Source: CAWCDJ01 sp963794265 (GTDB taxonomy: Bacteria > Acidobacteriota > Terriglobia > Bryobacterales > Bryobacteraceae). From it: DNA of 64,000 nt. This document shows positions 11,633-22,432 of the stretch, piece by piece. The stretch's first letter is position 1. Each line of letters starts with the position of its first letter. Made by a program: the position numbers and the translations under genes. The DNA lies in contig CAWCDJ010000001.1 in the NCBI GenBank assembly GCA_963794265.1, positions 1,364,001 through 1,428,000 on the forward strand, in the 5' to 3' direction. The notes below the pieces were generated by a model that was not told where the DNA came from, searched no databases, and worked only from the letters and a program-made list of their open reading frames with translations.

Positions 11633-12069
11633 GAAATTCCTCTTCGCGATTTAAATCTGTAAAATTGGTGAAATCCACCAAACGACCGGGTTCCCACAAG
11701 GGGATCCCAGAAAAACTCAGGTCGCAACCAGCGAGGATTACCTTGCTTCTTTGGACAGGCCCATGTTCCAGCCGGCGTTACCGGTGGAACCTCGGGGCCT
11801 CACCCCCGGCCGGACTCGTTACATACGAGTGGTAGCACAGGAGCAGAAAGCTTGCTCTCGCGAAACTCTTCAATATTAACTGAAGTGTGCCCGAGAGTGC
11901 AACTGGGGGTGGTGTCTGGCGGCGAAGTTCCCCAACCGCGAGCACTCCCCCGCGCTGCAGACTCCAACTTTGTAAGTATTTATACACTCGTCCGCCGGCC
12001 GGTCCGTGCCGGCCATTCGGTCAACGCCCGTAGCAGTGTGGGAGAGGCCAGGAGTTCTATCCTACTAAT
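11633..12069. promoter_or_regulatory. 437-base divergent regulatory region between rpsL (minus) and glpD (plus)
   Basis: No gene is seen. On the minus strand a possible sigma-70 promoter is TTGCAC (11897-11902) with an 18-base spacer to TAATAT (11873-11878); this is only a partial match. It would give a leader of over 200 bases. The leader contains several short inverted repeats: TTGGTG/CACCAA (11665-11681), CTTCA/TGAAG (11869-11885) and pairs around 11,771-11,810. A structured str-operon leader is plausible. For glpD, AT-rich sequence near 11,970-11,990 (TAAGTATTTATACAC) is the likely -10 region. Confidence 0.4.
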
Positions 12070-13572
12070 ATGGACCGTGCCGAAATGCTCCGGCGCTTCC
12101 GGGCGCACGCCGGGCCGTGGGACATGATCATCGTGGGAGGCGGGGCGACCGGCGTGGGTGTGGCCATCGACGCCTCGACGCGCGGCTACGACGTTCTCCT
12201 GCTCGAACGCAGCGATTTCGGTAAGGGAACTTCGAGCCGCAGCACCAAGCTCGTCCACGGGGGCGTGCGCTACCTCGAGCAGGGCAATGTCTCCCTGGTA
12301 ATGGAGGCGCTCAAAGAGCGCGGCCTGCTGGCGCGCAACGCTCCGCATATGGTGAAGAACCTGGCGTTCGTGGTCCCGACTTACGACTGGTGGGAGTCGC
12401 CCTTCTACGGGATAGGCCTCAAGCTCTATGACCTGTTGGCCGGAAAGTACGGATTCGGCGCGTCCCGGCTGCTTTCCAGGGAACAGACGCTCGAGCGCTT
12501 GCCCACCCTCAATACCGAGGGCCTGCGGGGTGGAATCGTCTATTACGACGGCCAGTTCGATGACGCCCGCCTGCTGATCCACATGGTGCTCACCGCCGCG
12601 AGCCACGGCTCGACGCTGATCAACTATGCCGAAGTCGCCGGCACCCTGGCGGATTCCGAAGGGTTCGTGAACGGCGTCGTTTTCCGCGATGTCGAAACCG
12701 GAGAGACGCATGAGGCCCGCGGGCGGGTCGTCATCAATGCCACCGGTCCGTTCGCCGATGCGCTGCGCCGCCTGGCCGAGCCCGGTGTGGCGCCCATGAT
12801 CGCACCGAGTCAAGGTATTCACCTGGTGTTCGATTCTTCGTTTCTCCCCGGGGATTCCGCCATCATGGTGCCGCACACCAGCGATAAGCGGATCCTGTTC
12901 GCGATTCCCTGGCACGGCCACACCGTGGTCGGCACCACCGATACCCCCATAGCCGCGCCGGTCGAGGAGCCGGTCGCCATGGAGCGCGAAATCGAGTTCG
13001 TCTTGAGCACGGCGGCGCTCTACCTGGCGAAAAAGCCCAGCCGGGCCGACGTTCTCAGCGTATTCGCAGGCATCCGCCCGCTAGTGAAGGCAGGCGAAGG
13101 CGCCAACACGGCTGCTCTTTCCCGCGACCACACCATCCGCATCGAGAACTCTGGCATGATCACTATCTGCGGCGGCAAATGGACTACCTACCGCCGAATG
13201 GCCGAGGACTGCGTCAATCAGGCCGCCACCCTGGCGCGCCTGCCGGACCGGCCCTGCCTGACCGAGACCCTGCCGATTCACGCTTCGGAGCCGCTTCCCC
13301 CCGCGGCGCCCCTGCACCCGGCCCTGCCGTATACGGAATCCCACGTAATCCGGGCAGCCCGCGAAGAGATGGCCCGGAGCGTCGAAGACGTACTGGCGCG
13401 GCGCACCCGGGCCCTCTTCCTGAATACTGCCGCGGCGGCGGCGATGGCGCCACGGGTGGCTGAGTTGCTCGAGGCCGAGACCGGCAGAGACCCCGGTTTG
13501 AAGAGGTTCCTGGCGGTTGCAGGGAATTACCACATAGACCGTGCGGCAGAGAAATTCCACACAGGGTACTAG
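12070..13572 (+). CDS. glpD: FAD-dependent glycerol-3-phosphate dehydrogenase
   Basis: A 500-residue flavoprotein. The N-terminal Rossmann motif is IIVGGGATGVG (residues about 20-30), followed by the conserved substrate region GTSSRSTKLVHGGVRYLEQGN. The C-terminal cap domain is present (TCGGKWTTYRRMAEDCV analogue near residue 370 and the final helical part). It oxidises sn-glycerol-3-phosphate to dihydroxyacetone phosphate and passes electrons to quinone at the membrane. No glpF or glpK lies nearby. Length matches the GlpD family. The gene stands alone, divergent from the ribosomal cluster. Confidence 0.93.
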   Translation: MDRAEMLRRFRAHAGPWDMIIVGGGATGVGVAIDASTRGYDVLLLERSDFGKGTSSRSTKLVHGGVRYLEQGNVSLVMEALKERGLLARNAPHMVKNLAFVVPTYDWWESPFYGIGLKLYDLLAGKYGFGASRLLSREQTLERLPTLNTEGLRGGIVYYDGQFDDARLLIHMVLTAASHGSTLINYAEVAGTLADSEGFVNGVVFRDVETGETHEARGRVVINATGPFADALRRLAEPGVAPMIAPSQGIHLVFDSSFLPGDSAIMVPHTSDKRILFAIPWHGHTVVGTTDTPIAAPVEEPVAMEREIEFVLSTAALYLAKKPSRADVLSVFAGIRPLVKAGEGANTAALSRDHTIRIENSGMITICGGKWTTYRRMAEDCVNQAATLARLPDRPCLTETLPIHASEPLPPAAPLHPALPYTESHVIRAAREEMARSVEDVLARRTRALFLNTAAAAAMAPRVAELLEAETGRDPGLKRFLAVAGNYHIDRAAEKFHTGY

Positions 13573-13785
13573 CCATCCCACTCCGAATTCGCATCTTCGG
13601 AGCACATCGTATTATTACCTTGAATCCGTTTAGGCCTCCTCCGCGTCCAAATAAGTGAATCAGGCCACTCAGGGCGGCTGTCTGCCAACTCATTTATACA
13701 GAACCACAATTGGCTTGCGCCGCTGAATAGAACCATTTAAGATAACGAAGTAACGTTACTCCGATTCTCCAACGGGGGGCACAGA
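13573..13785 (+). promoter_or_regulatory. Region upstream of the Rrf2-type regulator with a 12-base palindrome
   Basis: No gene. AGTAACGTTACT at 13749-13760 is a perfect 12-base palindrome centred about 31 bases upstream of the regulator's ATG. It lies just downstream of a possible -10 (TAAGAT, about 13738-13743). This placement fits an operator for the following Rrf2 protein or another dimeric repressor. Just after glpD, CTCCGAA/TTCGGAG (13581-13602) could form a short hairpin but has no T-run, so it is a poor terminator. Confidence 0.4.
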
Positions 13786-14262
13786 ATGATTTATTCTCGT
13801 TCGGCCGAGTACGCGATTCGGGCTTTCGTGCATCTGGCTCAGGTACCGGATAGCAAGTACGCCATGGTGAAAAACATCGCGGAGCAGGAAGACATTCCAG
13901 CTCACTTCTTGGCCAAAATACTTCAACAACTCGCCAGAAAAGGTCTCCTTCGCTCCAGCAAAGGGCCTACTGGAGGGTTTGCCTTGCGGGTAGAGCCCAG
14001 CGAAATCCGATTGCTCGATATCGTCGAGGCACTGGATGGCCTGGCGCCCTATCAGCAGTGCGCTAGCGGACTGGCCGAATGCTCCGACGACATGCCTTGC
14101 TCGATGCATGACAGCTGGATTAACCTCCGTTCGCGTATCATGGATTATTTGGGGCGGAATACGATCGCCGATCTGGCCAAGGCGCTGGAGCAGAAGAAGA
14201 AGAATCTGGCCCTGACCAAGCAGCGCAAATCCAGGCGCGCGGTCACCCAAAAACGGGCATAG
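13786..14262 (+). CDS. Rrf2-family transcriptional regulator with probable Fe-S cluster ligands
   Basis: A 158-residue protein starting MIYSRSAEYAIRAFVHLAQ, the classic Rrf2 winged-helix N-terminus. The wing motif SKGPTGGFAL is at about 58-66. Cys92, Cys99 and Cys105, with His108, give a C-x6-C-x5-C-x2-H pattern close to the IscR cluster ligands (C-x5-C-x5-C-x2-H). It is therefore probably a redox- or Fe-S-sensing regulator. The C-terminus is lysine-rich. It ends 30 bases before clpP and may be cotranscribed with it. No isc/suf or nitrosative-stress genes are nearby, so the regulon is unknown. Confidence 0.9.
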   Translation: MIYSRSAEYAIRAFVHLAQVPDSKYAMVKNIAEQEDIPAHFLAKILQQLARKGLLRSSKGPTGGFALRVEPSEIRLLDIVEALDGLAPYQQCASGLAECSDDMPCSMHDSWINLRSRIMDYLGRNTIADLAKALEQKKKNLALTKQRKSRRAVTQKRA

Positions 14263-14292
14263 CTCGAATTCCAAATTTGATCCGGAGGCACG

Positions 14293-14913
14293 ATGGGACA
14301 CTCAGTCCTGGTCCCCATGGTGGTCGAACAGACCTCTCGTGGTGAGCGCGCGTACGATATCTACTCTCGACTGTTGAAAGAGAACATCATCTTCCTCGGC
14401 ACACCGATCGACGACCAGGTCGCGAACCTGATTATCGCCCAACTCCTTTTCCTCGAAGCGGAAGACCCCGAGAAGGATATTTCCATTTACATCAACTCGC
14501 CGGGCGGTTCCATCACCGCCGGTCTGGCGATTCTGGACACCATGGCCTTCATCCGGCCCGACATCGTCACCATTTGCGTCGGGCAGGCGGCATCCATGGC
14601 CGCCGTCCTTCTGGCCAAAGGGACCAAAGGGAAGCGTTTCAGCCTGCCGAACTCCCGAATCATGATCCATCAGCCCTCCATGCAGGGGCTGGCGGGGCAG
14701 GCGGCGGACATCGACATTTATGCCCGTGAAATCCTGCGGATGCGCGAGATTCTCAATACCATGCTCGCCGACGCCACCGGGCAGCCGGTGGACCGCATCT
14801 CGAAAGACGTCGACCGCGACTACATCATGGAACCCGATGGCGCCGTGCAGTACGGCATGATCGACCGCGTCATTTCCAGCCGGGACCTCGCCCCGGTAGC
14901 GGTAAAGGGCTAA
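14293..14913 (+). CDS. clpP: ATP-dependent Clp protease proteolytic subunit
   Basis: A 206-residue serine protease. The catalytic triad is visible: Ser101 in GQAASMAA, His126 in RIMIHQPS and Asp176 in KDVDRDYIM. The family motifs YINSPGGSITAGLAI and DGAVQYGMID are present. It starts MGHSVLVPMVVEQTSRGERAYDI, with a good ribosome-binding site (CCGGAGG) ahead of the ATG. ClpP forms a tetradecamer and works with ClpX or ClpA. No tig or clpX is next to it here; instead it follows the Rrf2 gene by 30 bases. Confidence 0.97.
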   Translation: MGHSVLVPMVVEQTSRGERAYDIYSRLLKENIIFLGTPIDDQVANLIIAQLLFLEAEDPEKDISIYINSPGGSITAGLAILDTMAFIRPDIVTICVGQAASMAAVLLAKGTKGKRFSLPNSRIMIHQPSMQGLAGQAADIDIYAREILRMREILNTMLADATGQPVDRISKDVDRDYIMEPDGAVQYGMIDRVISSRDLAPVAVKG

Positions 14914-14919
14914 GCTGGT

Positions 14920-14943
14920 GGGGCGGGTCAACCGGCCCGCCCC
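14920..14943 (+). terminator. GC-rich hairpin between clpP and the GH95 gene
   Basis: GGGGCGGG (14920-14927) pairs perfectly with CCCGCCCC (14936-14943) around an eight-base loop. It starts six bases after the clpP stop codon and ends six bases before the next ATG. There is no T-run. It could end the clpP transcript or mask the ribosome-binding region of the glycosidase gene, which shows no clear Shine-Dalgarno. Confidence 0.45.
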
Positions 14944-14949
14944 GCTGCA

Positions 14950-17211
<2,262 letters not shown>

Positions 17212-17220
17212 TGCGGGCGG

Positions 17221-17814
17221 TCAGTTTACCGCGCCGGCCGCGGCGGGAGTTGCCGCGAAAACCGACGGCTGCGTCACGTGGAAATTCAGCACGTAGTTTT
17301 TCATGCCGAACTCGAACCAATGCATCCCCAGCGACTGCGCTTCCTTCAGAGCCTTGTGATTGTCCCAACCGTCGTGAGCGATTCGGTAGCAGGCAATTAG
17401 GGTGCCGGTGCGGTCCGCGCCCTGCCGGCAGTGGATGAAAACCGGAGCGGAGGCCGCATCGTCGAACAAGGCCAGGATTTCCCGCACCTCCTCCGGCCGA
17501 GGCGCCGCGACGCCGCTCAGCGGGATATTCACGTACCGCATCCCCGCGGATTCCACCAGCCTCTTCTCCCGCAGGGACCGGCTTCCGGAATTCCGGACGT
17601 CGATCACCGTCTTGATCCCCAGATCCGCCAGGGAATGGAAACCGGCGGCGTTCGGCTGGGCGCCGCGATAGACCCGCCCGTTGACCTGATGAAAATTGCC
17701 GATGCCGGGGGCCGGCTCCGCGGCGAACATCGTGAGGGGCATCACGGAGACGGCCAGCAGCATCCCCGGAAACAGGCGCTTCCGGAAAGAAAGACCCCCA
17801 AGCATATAATCCAC
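17221..17814 (-). CDS. Secreted dual-specificity/tyrosine phosphatase-like protein
   Basis: A 197-residue protein with an N-terminal hydrophobic signal (about residues 14-32, ending near FAAEP). The catalytic loop is HCRQGADRTG, with Cys129 and Arg135 (C-x5-R). It matches the bacterial exported DSP-like family, with RVYRGAQPNAAGFHSLADLGIKTVIDVR upstream (cited as the general family frame). Upstream aspartate in the WPD-like region is probably in PLSGV/APRPEE. It probably removes phosphate from tyrosine or phospho-sugars or lipids in the periplasm. It is convergent with the GH95 gene (9 bases between stops). Confidence 0.85.
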   Translation of the reverse strand: MDYMLGGLSFRKRLFPGMLLAVSVMPLTMFAAEPAPGIGNFHQVNGRVYRGAQPNAAGFHSLADLGIKTVIDVRNSGSRSLREKRLVESAGMRYVNIPLSGVAAPRPEEVREILALFDDAASAPVFIHCRQGADRTGTLIACYRIAHDGWDNHKALKEAQSLGMHWFEFGMKNYVLNFHVTQPSVFAATPAAAGAVN

Positions 17815-17838
17815 CAGACGCGAGACTGCTGATGCGAG

Positions 17839-18627
17839 TTACTCCCGGCAGATGCCGCGTTCGCTGCAGCGGATGAAATCGACCAGATGCAAGGTCTCGG
17901 GCGTCGGGATTTCGTTCGCGATCCTCTCCAGCGCTTCTTCCAGCTTCAGCCCGGAGCGGTAAAGCAATTGGTACGCCTTCTTGAGCGTGGCCAGTTCCGA
18001 AGCCCGATATCCGGCGCGCTTGAGCCCGACCACATTCAGACCCCTGGGTTTTGCGCGATAGCCCGCATAGAGGAAGAACGGCGGGACGTCCAGGCTGACG
18101 CCCGCGTTGCCGCCGACCATGGCCAGCCGCCCGATCTTCGAAAACTGGTGCACCCCGACTCCGCCCGAGATGAATGCCTGGTCTTCCACCTCCACATAGC
18201 CCGCCAGCAGGGTGCAACTGGCAATCACGACATCGCTCCCCACTTTGCAGTTATGCGCGATGTGGCCGGACGTCATGATGTAGTTCCGGTCGCCGATTTC
18301 CGTCACCGATTCGGGCTTCGTGCCCCGCGAGATGGTGTAGTGCTCGCGAATCCGGTTGCCGCTGCCGATGCGCAGGTAGCTGCGCTCGCCGGTGAAGGCC
18401 TTATCCAGGGGGTCGGTGCCGAGTACGGTTCCGGCGCAGATTTCGTTGTTCTCGCCCATGCTGGTCCAGCGCTTGATGAAGACGTAGGGCTCCAGCCGGC
18501 ACCCGGCGCCGATCACCGTGTCGCTTTCAACCACGCAGAACTCGCCGATACGGACGCAGGGACCGATCACCGCTTCCGGGTGCACGCGGGCCGTGGGCGC
18601 CACCACGGCGGAGGAATCGATGGGCAT
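17839..18627 (-). CDS. lpxA: UDP-N-acetylglucosamine acyltransferase LpxA
   Basis: A 262-residue left-handed beta-helix acyltransferase starting MPIDSSAVVAPTARVHPEAVIG. The frame is open further upstream, but ATG 18625-18627 gives the family length and keeps it clear of the divergent lpxD. Hexapeptide repeats fill residues 5-180. The catalytic histidine lies in TSGHIAHNCKVG, and the C-terminal helical part (ELATLKKAYQLLYRSGLKLEEAL) is typical. It adds the first acyl chain in lipid A synthesis in the cytosol. Divergent from lpxD with 62 bases between starts. Confidence 0.92.
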   Translation of the reverse strand: MPIDSSAVVAPTARVHPEAVIGPCVRIGEFCVVESDTVIGAGCRLEPYVFIKRWTSMGENNEICAGTVLGTDPLDKAFTGERSYLRIGSGNRIREHYTISRGTKPESVTEIGDRNYIMTSGHIAHNCKVGSDVVIASCTLLAGYVEVEDQAFISGGVGVHQFSKIGRLAMVGGNAGVSLDVPPFFLYAGYRAKPRGLNVVGLKRAGYRASELATLKKAYQLLYRSGLKLEEALERIANEIPTPETLHLVDFIRCSERGICRE

Positions 18628-18689
18628 GAACTTGTATGGTAACGGCAAACGCCGGACTCCGCGACGGGCGCCACCCGTTATGATGAGGC
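18628..18689. promoter_or_regulatory. 62-base divergent lpxA/lpxD promoter region
   Basis: Both lipid A genes start here in opposite directions, so both promoters must lie within 62 bases or overlap into the coding sequences. The plus strand has TTGTATGGTAACGG and, close to lpxD, CCGTTATGATGAGG. On this strand TTATGAT at about 18677-18683 could be a -10 for lpxD. No palindrome stands out. Evidence for exact sites is weak. Confidence 0.3.
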
Positions 18690-19718
18690 ATGCGTGTTCG
18701 TGAATTGGCGGAATGGCTGGGAGCGACGTTCGAAGGGGATGGCGAGAAGGAGCTGACCGGAGTCGCGCCGCTCGAGGCCGCGGGAGCCTCCGAGGTGGCC
18801 TTCGTCGGCAGCCGCAAGGCCGCGGCACAGGCGGAAAGCTCGGCCGCCGGCTGCCTGCTGGTTCCCATGGAGTGGCCCGGCCCCAGCTACCGGACCGTAA
18901 TCCGCGTGCCGGAGCCGCGTACGGCCTTCGCGCGCGCCGTAAGCCGCATGTATCCGACGGCCGAGTTGAAGCCGGGCGTGCATCCGGCCGCGGTGATCGG
19001 CAGAGACGTGGAGCTCGGCGCGGTGGTTTACGTGGGGCCGAATGCCGTGATCGGCGACGGCAGCCGCATCGGTGCGGCCAGCAGCATCGGCGCGGGCTGC
19101 TTCATCGGCAAGCGCGTCTGCCTGGGCGAAGGCTGCGTGTTGAATCCGAACGTGACGGTGTACGACAACGTGGATATCGGCCGCGGCTCGATTCTGCACT
19201 CGGGCGCCGTGATCGGCGCAGACGGCTTCGGCTACGTGATGGAGCAGGAGCGTTGGCACAAATTTCCGCAGGTCGGGCGGGTCGAGATCGGCGACTTCGT
19301 CGAGATCGGCGCCAACTCCTGCGTGGACCGCGCCGCCTTGGGCGTGACCTCGATCGGCGAGGGAACCAAACTCGATAACATGGTTCACGTGGGGCACAAT
19401 TGCCGGATCGGACGCCACGTGGTGGTGGCCGCGCAGACCGGCTTCTCGGGCGGGGTGGTGGTCGAGGATTACGCGATCATCGGCGGCCAGGTGGGCATCG
19501 GCGACAAGGCGCGGATCGAGTCGCGCGCCACGCTCGGTTCGGGCTGCGGCGTACTCACCTCGAAGATCGTGCGCTCGGGCGAGACCGTCTGGGGCACACC
19601 GGCCAGGCCGCTCAAACAGCATCTGGAGCAACTTGCCAACCTGGCGCGGTTGCCGGAACTGCGGCGCGAGATGGCCGATCTGAAGCGCCGGCTCGCCGAG
19701 TTGGAGAGGAGACCGTAA
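18690..19718 (+). CDS. lpxD: UDP-3-O-acylglucosamine N-acyltransferase LpxD
   Basis: A 342-residue protein. The N-terminal uridine-binding domain (MRVRELAEWLGATFEGDGEKEL to about residue 95) is followed by a long hexapeptide beta-helix (about 100-300) with GSILHSGAVIGADGFGYVME, the LpxD diagnostic, and the catalytic histidine in NMVHVGHNCRIG. The C-terminal coiled helix ends LKRRLAELERRP. It transfers the N-linked hydroxyacyl chain in lipid A synthesis. The stop codon abuts the ATG of the next gene, implying coupling. Confidence 0.95.
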   Translation: MRVRELAEWLGATFEGDGEKELTGVAPLEAAGASEVAFVGSRKAAAQAESSAAGCLLVPMEWPGPSYRTVIRVPEPRTAFARAVSRMYPTAELKPGVHPAAVIGRDVELGAVVYVGPNAVIGDGSRIGAASSIGAGCFIGKRVCLGEGCVLNPNVTVYDNVDIGRGSILHSGAVIGADGFGYVMEQERWHKFPQVGRVEIGDFVEIGANSCVDRAALGVTSIGEGTKLDNMVHVGHNCRIGRHVVVAAQTGFSGGVVVEDYAIIGGQVGIGDKARIESRATLGSGCGVLTSKIVRSGETVWGTPARPLKQHLEQLANLARLPELRREMADLKRRLAELERRP

Positions 19719-20330
19719 ATGTTGGTGGTGGTAGGCGGCCATTCGCGGAATATCGGGAAGACGTCGGTCGTGGCCGGCCTCATTCGCAGGCTGCGAAGCC
19801 GCCGGTGGACGGCGGTCAAGATCACGCAATACGGCAACGGGGTCTGCGCGCGCGACGGCGGCCTCTGCGAATGCGCCCCGGGGGCGGAGCATCCCTTCGC
19901 GATCAGCGAAGAGTACGAGCCGAACCAGACGGATTCCGGCCGCTTCCTGGCCGCGGGCGCCGAACGCTCGTTTTGGCTGCGCGCACCTTCGGGCGAACTG
20001 GCGCGCGCCTCCGGAACCTTGCGCAAGATTCTCGACCAGAACGAAAACGTGATCGTGGAATCGAACAGCGTCGTGGAATTGGTGCAGCCGGACGTCTTTC
20101 TGATGCTGCTCGATTTTTCCTGCGAGGATTTCAAAGCTTCCAGCATGCGGTTTCTGGACCGCGCCGACGCTTTCGTGGTGATCGACCGCGGCATCAATGC
20201 CCCGCTCTGGGAAGATGTCGCCCGCGGAATGTGGGACCAGAAACCGCAGTTCCTGGTGAAGCCTCCGCGCTATGTGACCGCCGAACTGGTGGATTTCGTG
20301 TCCACGCGGTTTGCGACGGCCGCGCGGTAG
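19719..20330 (+). CDS. P-loop NTPase of MobB-like type
   Basis: A 203-residue protein beginning MLVVVGGHSRNIGKTSVVAGL, a Walker A of the form GGHSRNIGKTS like that of MobB and related deviant P-loop proteins. It continues TAVKITQYGNGVCARDGG and has a later ESNSVVELVQPDVFLMLLD strand (Walker B-like). MobB proteins bind GTP and help molybdenum-cofactor assembly, but no mob or moa genes are here. Its immediate fusion to lpxD (no gap) suggests a joint transcript with the lipid A gene; its real substrate is unknown. Confidence 0.75.
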   Translation: MLVVVGGHSRNIGKTSVVAGLIRRLRSRRWTAVKITQYGNGVCARDGGLCECAPGAEHPFAISEEYEPNQTDSGRFLAAGAERSFWLRAPSGELARASGTLRKILDQNENVIVESNSVVELVQPDVFLMLLDFSCEDFKASSMRFLDRADAFVVIDRGINAPLWEDVARGMWDQKPQFLVKPPRYVTAELVDFVSTRFATAAR

Positions 20331-20336
20331 ATTCTT

Positions 20337-21368
20337 TCAGCCGCGCCGCTCGACGGAGCCCGCCAGCAGCGGCAGCGCCAGCGAGTCCTCAATGGCCCCT
20401 CCCACTATGGCTGCTTCCACTCGATTCCGGCCGCGGTCCTTGGCGCCGTACAGGGCAAGATCCGCCTCGCGCACCAACGCGTCCGAATCCTGCGGGCGCG
20501 CCAACGCCCGGCACGAAAGGCCGATACTGCAGGTCACCACGGCCGGACCGCCGTCAAACGTGTAAGGCTCGGCTCCGACTGCCCGGCGAACCCGCTCGGC
20601 CTGAAGCCGGGCCGAGGACTCGTCGCACCCCGGCATCACGATCAGGAACTCCTCGCCGCCGTAGCGTCCCGCCGAATCGTAGCAGCGCACAGCGGCCTTC
20701 ATGCGGCGCGCGGCATCCCGCAAAACCGCGTCCCCGGCGAGATGGCCGAACGTGTCGTTGATCAGCTTGAAGCGGTCCAGGTCTACCAGAAGCACGGCCA
20801 CTCCGTGTTCTTCCCGCGCGCAGCGCTCCAGTTCTTCCCGCAGCGTCTGCAGAATGGTTGTGCGGTTCAGCAGCCCGGTCAGCCCATCGTGCGTGGCCTG
20901 CTCGCGCAGAGCCTCGCGCGCTTCGAGCAACTGTTCCTGCAACTCCAGAATGCGTCTCCCCGCACGCAACCGGACCCGCAATTCATGCGCATGAAAAGGC
21001 TTGGTCAGGTAATCGTCCGCTCCCGCATCCATCCCTTCCACCAGGTCCTGCGATTCGGTTCGGGCGGTCAGCAGCACGATGTAAATGTAAGGCTCGCGGT
21101 CCGCGGAACGCACTCTCCGGCAGATTTCCACCCCGTCCATGCCCGGCATCATCCAATCCAGAAGTACCAGCCGGGGCGCCTCGCCGGATTCGAGAATGCT
21201 CCATGCTTCGTTGCCGTCTTTGGCGATGATCACCTCGTAGCCCCAGCGGGTGAGCATCGTCTTCAACATGGACTGGAAGACCGGGTTGTCCTCAGCGGCT
21301 AATATCCGCAGACGACACGCCCCACCTTCGCTCTCGGGACACGGCGTTTGGATATCACCAGCGATCAA
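20337..21368 (-). CDS. Response regulator diguanylate cyclase (REC-GGDEF, PleD-like)
   Basis: A 343-residue two-domain protein. The receiver domain (about 20-140) has LLDWMMPGMDG with phospho-acceptor Asp71 and the conserved lysine in TKPFHAHEL. A short helical linker (ILELQEQLLEAREAL) leads to a GGDEF domain (about 155-325) with the active site GGEEF (237-241). The product-inhibition I-site RCYD (228-231) lies exactly five residues before it, so feedback control by c-di-GMP is likely. No partner histidine kinase or EAL protein lies nearby. It ends six bases from the MobB-like gene's stop (convergent). Confidence 0.94.
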   Translation of the reverse strand: MIAGDIQTPCPESEGGACRLRILAAEDNPVFQSMLKTMLTRWGYEVIIAKDGNEAWSILESGEAPRLVLLDWMMPGMDGVEICRRVRSADREPYIYIVLLTARTESQDLVEGMDAGADDYLTKPFHAHELRVRLRAGRRILELQEQLLEAREALREQATHDGLTGLLNRTTILQTLREELERCAREEHGVAVLLVDLDRFKLINDTFGHLAGDAVLRDAARRMKAAVRCYDSAGRYGGEEFLIVMPGCDESSARLQAERVRRAVGAEPYTFDGGPAVVTCSIGLSCRALARPQDSDALVREADLALYGAKDRGRNRVEAAIVGGAIEDSLALPLLAGSVERRG

Positions 21369-21421
21369 GATTCCTCCACGGGAATCTTATCGGCCGTTCG
21401 GCGGAATTCATGATGGCTCGA

Positions 21422-22411
21422 TCAGATAAACTTCACGGCGGTCGTGTTTCCGCCGCACACCAACACTCCCACTCGTTCGCCCGGTGCGGGGCAGTATCTT
21501 CTTGAAAGCAGGGCGGAAAGCGCTGCTGCGCCCCCCGGCTCCGCCACCACCCGCAGCATTTCCCAGAGCGCCCGCTGCGCCGCTTCGATGGCCTCGTCTG
21601 CCACCAGGCAGCAGCGGCTGACATACCGCCGGGCGATCGGGAACATCAGTTCGCCCACGCGTTTGGGCGCCAGCGAGTCGGCCGCGATGCCCCCCGCTTC
21701 GGCGTCCACCGGGCGCCCCGCCTCAAGCGCCCGCGTGAGGGTAGGGGCTTTCTCCGGCTCCACGCCCACGATGCATACCCGGCCGCCGTACCAGGCCGCA
21801 ATCCCGCCGATCAGCCCGCCGCCCCCCACCGCCACGAGCAGCGTGTCGATATCCGGGTCCTGCTCTTCGAACTCCAGCCCGGTGGTGCCCTGGCCCAGGA
21901 GCGTCTCTTTCTGCTCGTAGGCATGCACGCTGAGGGCTCCGGATCGGGCGGCCCACTCGCGGCTCGCCGCCAGCGCATCGTCATAGCGGTCGCCCGTGAC
22001 GACCAGGTCCGCACCGTAACCGCGGATGCGCTCGATCTTGGCGGGCGAAGAGACCCGCGGCACGAAGATGCGGGCAGGCTTTCCAAGTTTCATCGCGGCA
22101 TAGGCTACCGCCGCTCCGTGATTGCCGCCCGACGCTGCCACCACGCCCGCCGGCGGCACCTCCCGCAGCAACAGGTTGGTCATGGCTCCGCGGGTTTTGA
22201 AAGAGCCGGTGTGCTGGAGCAGTTCCAGCTTGAGACTCAGGCGAACGCCTTCCAGTCCAAAATCCTCGCCGGCCACCTCCACCACGGGAGTGCGCCGGAT
22301 ATACGGCCGTATGATGTCGTAAGTCTTCGCGATCTCGTCGCGGTTCAATGCCGGTGCGGGTGTCAATCTCCTGATATTCTGACAGACATTCCTGCTGCTT
22401 TCGAATGCCAA
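21422..22411 (-). CDS. PLP-dependent threonine/serine dehydratase-like enzyme
   Basis: A 329-residue fold-type II PLP enzyme. Lys72 in HTGSFKTRGA is the Schiff-base lysine, ASGGNHGAAVAYA binds the substrate carboxylate, and AVGGGGLIGG binds the PLP phosphate. It lacks a C-terminal ACT domain, so it is of the catabolic dehydratase, serine racemase or threo-3-hydroxyaspartate lyase kind, not biosynthetic IlvA. The start at 22411 gives a 23-residue N-terminal extension before the conserved part. It follows the permease gene by 21 bases and may share its transcript. Confidence 0.85.
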   Translation of the reverse strand: MAFESSRNVCQNIRRLTPAPALNRDEIAKTYDIIRPYIRRTPVVEVAGEDFGLEGVRLSLKLELLQHTGSFKTRGAMTNLLLREVPPAGVVAASGGNHGAAVAYAAMKLGKPARIFVPRVSSPAKIERIRGYGADLVVTGDRYDDALAASREWAARSGALSVHAYEQKETLLGQGTTGLEFEEQDPDIDTLLVAVGGGGLIGGIAAWYGGRVCIVGVEPEKAPTLTRALEAGRPVDAEAGGIAADSLAPKRVGELMFPIARRYVSRCCLVADEAIEAAQRALWEMLRVVAEPGGAAALSALLSRRYCPAPGERVGVLVCGGNTTAVKFI

Positions 22412-22432
22412 TCACGGGCGATCCGGCCGCAT

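Noticed and set aside
20983..21204. Short frame inside the GGDEF gene
   Set aside because: Shadow of the receiver-domain coding sequence in another frame.
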